A DNA stretch of 64,000 nt. It comes from Halobaculum marinum (lineage in GTDB: Archaea; Halobacteriota; Halobacteria; Halobacteriales; Haloferacaceae). Location: NCBI RefSeq assembly GCF_029338555.1, contig NZ_CP119991.1, forward strand, positions 186,001-250,000. Direction: 5' to 3'. Position numbers and translations under genes: made by a program. Of this stretch, positions 62,354 through 64,000 are shown in pieces. Within the stretch, counting starts at the first letter, position 1. Each line of letters begins with the position of its first letter. Below the pieces are notes generated by a model, which did not search any database, was not told where the DNA came from, and worked only from the letters and a program-made list of their open reading frames with translations.

Positions 62354-62959
62354 TCACCACGCGAAATGGACGTGGTCGAACGGGTCCACATTGTTCCCCT
62401 CGGATACGAGTAGGACCGAATCCTCCTCCCGGAGTTGGTCGTTCGCCGCGCTGACGTCGAACGCGCTCGGTTGGCCGGCGTGGCTGTATCGGTACTCGTA
62501 GCCATCGAACGCCGCCGTGAGGAGGCCCTCGCGGACCCGTTCGTAGAACTCGAGGCGTCGCTCGGAATCGAGCTGGCCGCAGTACCAGTGGGACCAGTCG
62601 AGGACCGAGGGAAACAGCGCGGCCATCTCGTGGTTCCCGAGGTGGTACCGAATCCGACCGGGCGGCGCCTCCGAGGCCAACCGGTCGATCAGTCGAACGA
62701 CGCCGGCACTGTCGGGGCCGCGGTCGATGGCGTCGCCGTTGACGACGAGCACGTAGTCGTTGCCGGCCCAGTGGAGCAGTCCGTCGGCCTCTGTGGTAAC
62801 GACCGGGTCGAACACCGACGACTCGCCGACGGCGCGCAACGCGCTGCGGGCGTCGTTTAGGTAGCCGTGGATGTCGCTGATCGAGACGATAGCGGGGGTC
62901 GTGTCGCCCGGGAGATCCGCGACGGAGTCCGGTGCGGAGCGAGTCCGGTCGGCGTCCAT
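62354..62959 (-). CDS. PPP-family phosphatase, probably C-terminally shortened
   Basis: 201 residues from ATG 62959 (GTG 62962 also possible). Motifs: SISDIHGYLND, VVNGDAIDRGPDSA, YHLGNHEMAALFP, and YSHAGQPS. These are the metal- and phosphate-binding blocks of PPP-type phosphatases. The chain stops soon after FDHVHFAW, where family members usually go on to a further His block. The shortened end lies at the edge of the nuclease island. Confidence 0.65.
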   Translation of the reverse strand: MDADRTRSAPDSVADLPGDTTPAIVSISDIHGYLNDARSALRAVGESSVFDPVVTTEADGLLHWAGNDYVLVVNGDAIDRGPDSAGVVRLIDRLASEAPPGRIRYHLGNHEMAALFPSVLDWSHWYCGQLDSERRLEFYERVREGLLTAAFDGYEYRYSHAGQPSAFDVSAANDQLREEDSVLLVSEGNNVDPFDHVHFAW

Positions 62960-63099
62960 CACACCAACACCTCGACGGTCAGGGTCGAGTAGCGCCGGAG
63001 GAGGGTCTCGACCTCGTCGTCGGTGAACCCGGTCTCGCCGATGGGCGCCGCGCTGTCGACGGTGTCGTTGGGTACGACGCCGACCCGGGTCGCGTCCAT
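62959..63099 (-). CDS. 46-aa protein coupled to the phosphatase
   Basis: MDATRVGVVPNDTVDSAAPI, then an acidic helix (TDDEVETLLRRYSTLTVEVL). Its stop overlaps the phosphatase start (TGATG). It could be a small partner or the end of a decayed gene; no family recognised. An orc1-like scrap lies just upstream. Confidence 0.4.
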   Translation of the reverse strand: MDATRVGVVPNDTVDSAAPIGETGFTDDEVETLLRRYSTLTVEVLV

Positions 63100-63148
63100 G
63101 TGGAACCCGACTGACGAGACCGGCAAAAGGCCTTCGAGGGTCGTGGCG

Positions 63149-63223
63149 CGCGGGCGCGACCGGGGACAGTCGGCGGACGCCGTGTTCACACCGTCTCCCG
63201 GCGGAGTTCGTGGACAGCGAACC
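63149..63223 (-). pseudogene. Scrap of an orc1/cdc6-like gene
   Basis: Positions 63190-63223 match 3471-3504 in the decayed orc1 gene at 33 of 34 bases (RFAVHELRRETV in that frame). Similarity continues to about 63149 with substitutions and one gap. No longer open frame. It records a second, mostly lost orc1-like gene. Confidence 0.6.
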
Positions 63224-63313
63224 TCGTGCGTGACGGAGCGAAGGCCGACGACGACACCGAACACTGACGGCTCTAGCCGAAGGGTTCTTTTTACCACATT
63301 ATCTGTCGAACGT

Positions 63314-64000
63314 ATGGCTTCACCCACGAGGCGAGCTCTGCTCGCGGGCGCCGCGAGTGGTGCGCTCGTCGGGAACGCAGGCTGTCTCGGCGGGAGTGGG
63401 CTCTCGTGTGGCGAGACGGGCGCAGTCCTCGTGCGTCGGTCGCGTGTGGTCCGGGTCACCGTCCCGTTCGACGAACCCGACGCCACTGCCGCCGTCGCGG
63501 CTGCTATCGAGTCGCAGGGCTACACCGTCACCGTCGGCGTCGACCACGCGTACGGGTCGCCCGACACGCGGACGATCCGGGTGCTCGGCGACCTGCCGAG
63601 AGCCGAGGTCGAGCGCATCGCGGCCGCCGAGGGACTCACCGTCGAGTCGGTCGGGGCCTCGACCACCGGCGACGGGCCGTTCGCCGACGTCGACGGATCG
63701 TTCCTCTCGCCGTGGGCCACGCCCCTCCTCGTCGCTCGGGCGGACGCGTACCGCTCGGCGGCCACCGAACTCGGGGTGTCTGTCCCAGACGTCCGCGTCA
63801 CGAAGACCGAGATCGGCGTCGAAGCGCCGCCCGATGGGTCGGTCGACCGCGCAGTCGACGCGATTCGCACCGCCTTCGGTCCGAGCGGGCGCGTGTCCGT
63901 GCACGTCGAGTTCCCGGATCGCGACCCGTCGACGCCGCCGCGGTACCACTTCGAGAGCGGGATCGGCGACGACGACGTCCTCGACGCGGTGGCGTATTAC
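63314..64000 (+). CDS. Haloarchaeal lipoprotein (3' end outside window)
   Basis: The frame is open to the window edge (229 codons visible). The N-terminus has an Arg-Arg (TRRALLAGAASGALV) and a lipobox-like GNAGC, so it is likely exported by Tat and lipid-anchored. The mature part has paired alpha/beta units (VRVTVPFDEPDATAAVAAAI, IRVLGDLPRAEVERIAAAEG) that look like repeated ferredoxin-like folds, as in the periplasmic domains of SecD-type proteins. A TTTTTACC box lies near 63287-63294. Confidence 0.65.
   Translation, partial: MASPTRRALLAGAASGALVGNAGCLGGSGLSCGETGAVLVRRSRVVRVTVPFDEPDATAAVAAAIESQGYTVTVGVDHAYGSPDTRTIRVLGDLPRAEVERIAAAEGLTVESVGASTTGDGPFADVDGSFLSPWATPLLVARADAYRSAATELGVSVPDVRVTKTEIGVEAPPDGSVDRAVDAIRTAFGPSGRVSVHVEFPDRDPSTPPRYHFESGIGDDDVLDAVAYY

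Overview
The window looks like a chromosome or megaplasmid segment of a haloarchaeon (class Halobacteria). Protein-coding DNA is GC-rich and the proteins are strongly acidic. Many genes have an archaeal TATA-like element about 22-30 nt before the start codon, which suggests leaderless transcripts. Exported proteins carry Tat or lipobox signals. Several families are typical of haloarchaea: DUF7386-like, FilR1/DUF1724 regulators, a CxC-type TGT zinc site and Tm-1-like/PF09370 proteins. I cannot name the species.

Layout. (1) 0-11 kb is an accessory region. It holds two tRNA-guanine-transglycosylase-like (TGT/DpdA-like) genes. The first runs off the left edge and is fused to a DUF6884/YaaA-like domain. 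The second heads a tightly overlapping three-gene operon with a winged-helix protein and an AAA+ ATPase (7781-10865). Between them are decayed genes (orc1/cdc6 operon, DUF378-like membrane genes), a CRISPR remnant next to a 48-aa gene, and a few small genes. (2) 10.9-31 kb is a mobile-element-like block with almost all genes on the minus strand. It contains a freestanding intein-like homing endonuclease, a duplicated small-gene module with copies exactly 1500 bp apart, an OB-fold (RPA-like) protein, small zinc and membrane proteins, a 2.7-kb gene-free stretch with 12-bp iterons and palindromes, and a 3211-residue protein joining a VirD4/TraD/HerA-like ATPase to a DnaG-like TOPRIM primase. (3) 31-43 kb has secreted proteins (a vWA protein and a beta-helix protein that share a C-terminal domain), regulators, and an ABC transporter flanked by two CPBP proteases. 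(4) 43-51 kb has a Tm-1/cupin/PEP-hydrolase-like operon, regulators (ArsR-like, DtxR-like), NifU, a SafE/TauE-like protein, and relics of TnpB, Rieske and an integrase. (5) 51.9-62.1 kb is a minus-strand cluster of HerA, a HAS-barrel-like protein, NurA, Rad50, Mre11 and a PLD-nuclease/SF3-like ATPase. (6) The right edge has a possibly truncated phosphatase, a second orc1/cdc6 scrap and a lipoprotein that runs off the window.

Two modules are the best candidates for undescribed biology. The first is the TGT-like/winged-helix/AAA+ operon with its TGT-DUF6884 partner. It suggests base exchange into DNA or another nucleic acid, with preQ0 supplied by the host archaeosine pathway (inference). The second is the complete DNA-end-processing set HerA-HAS-NurA-Rad50-Mre11 joined to a PLD/SF3 protein, with an integrase relic next to it. 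This arrangement fits a defence or recombination island (inference). The giant ATPase-primase fusion points to a conjugative or plasmid-like element in the middle of the window.
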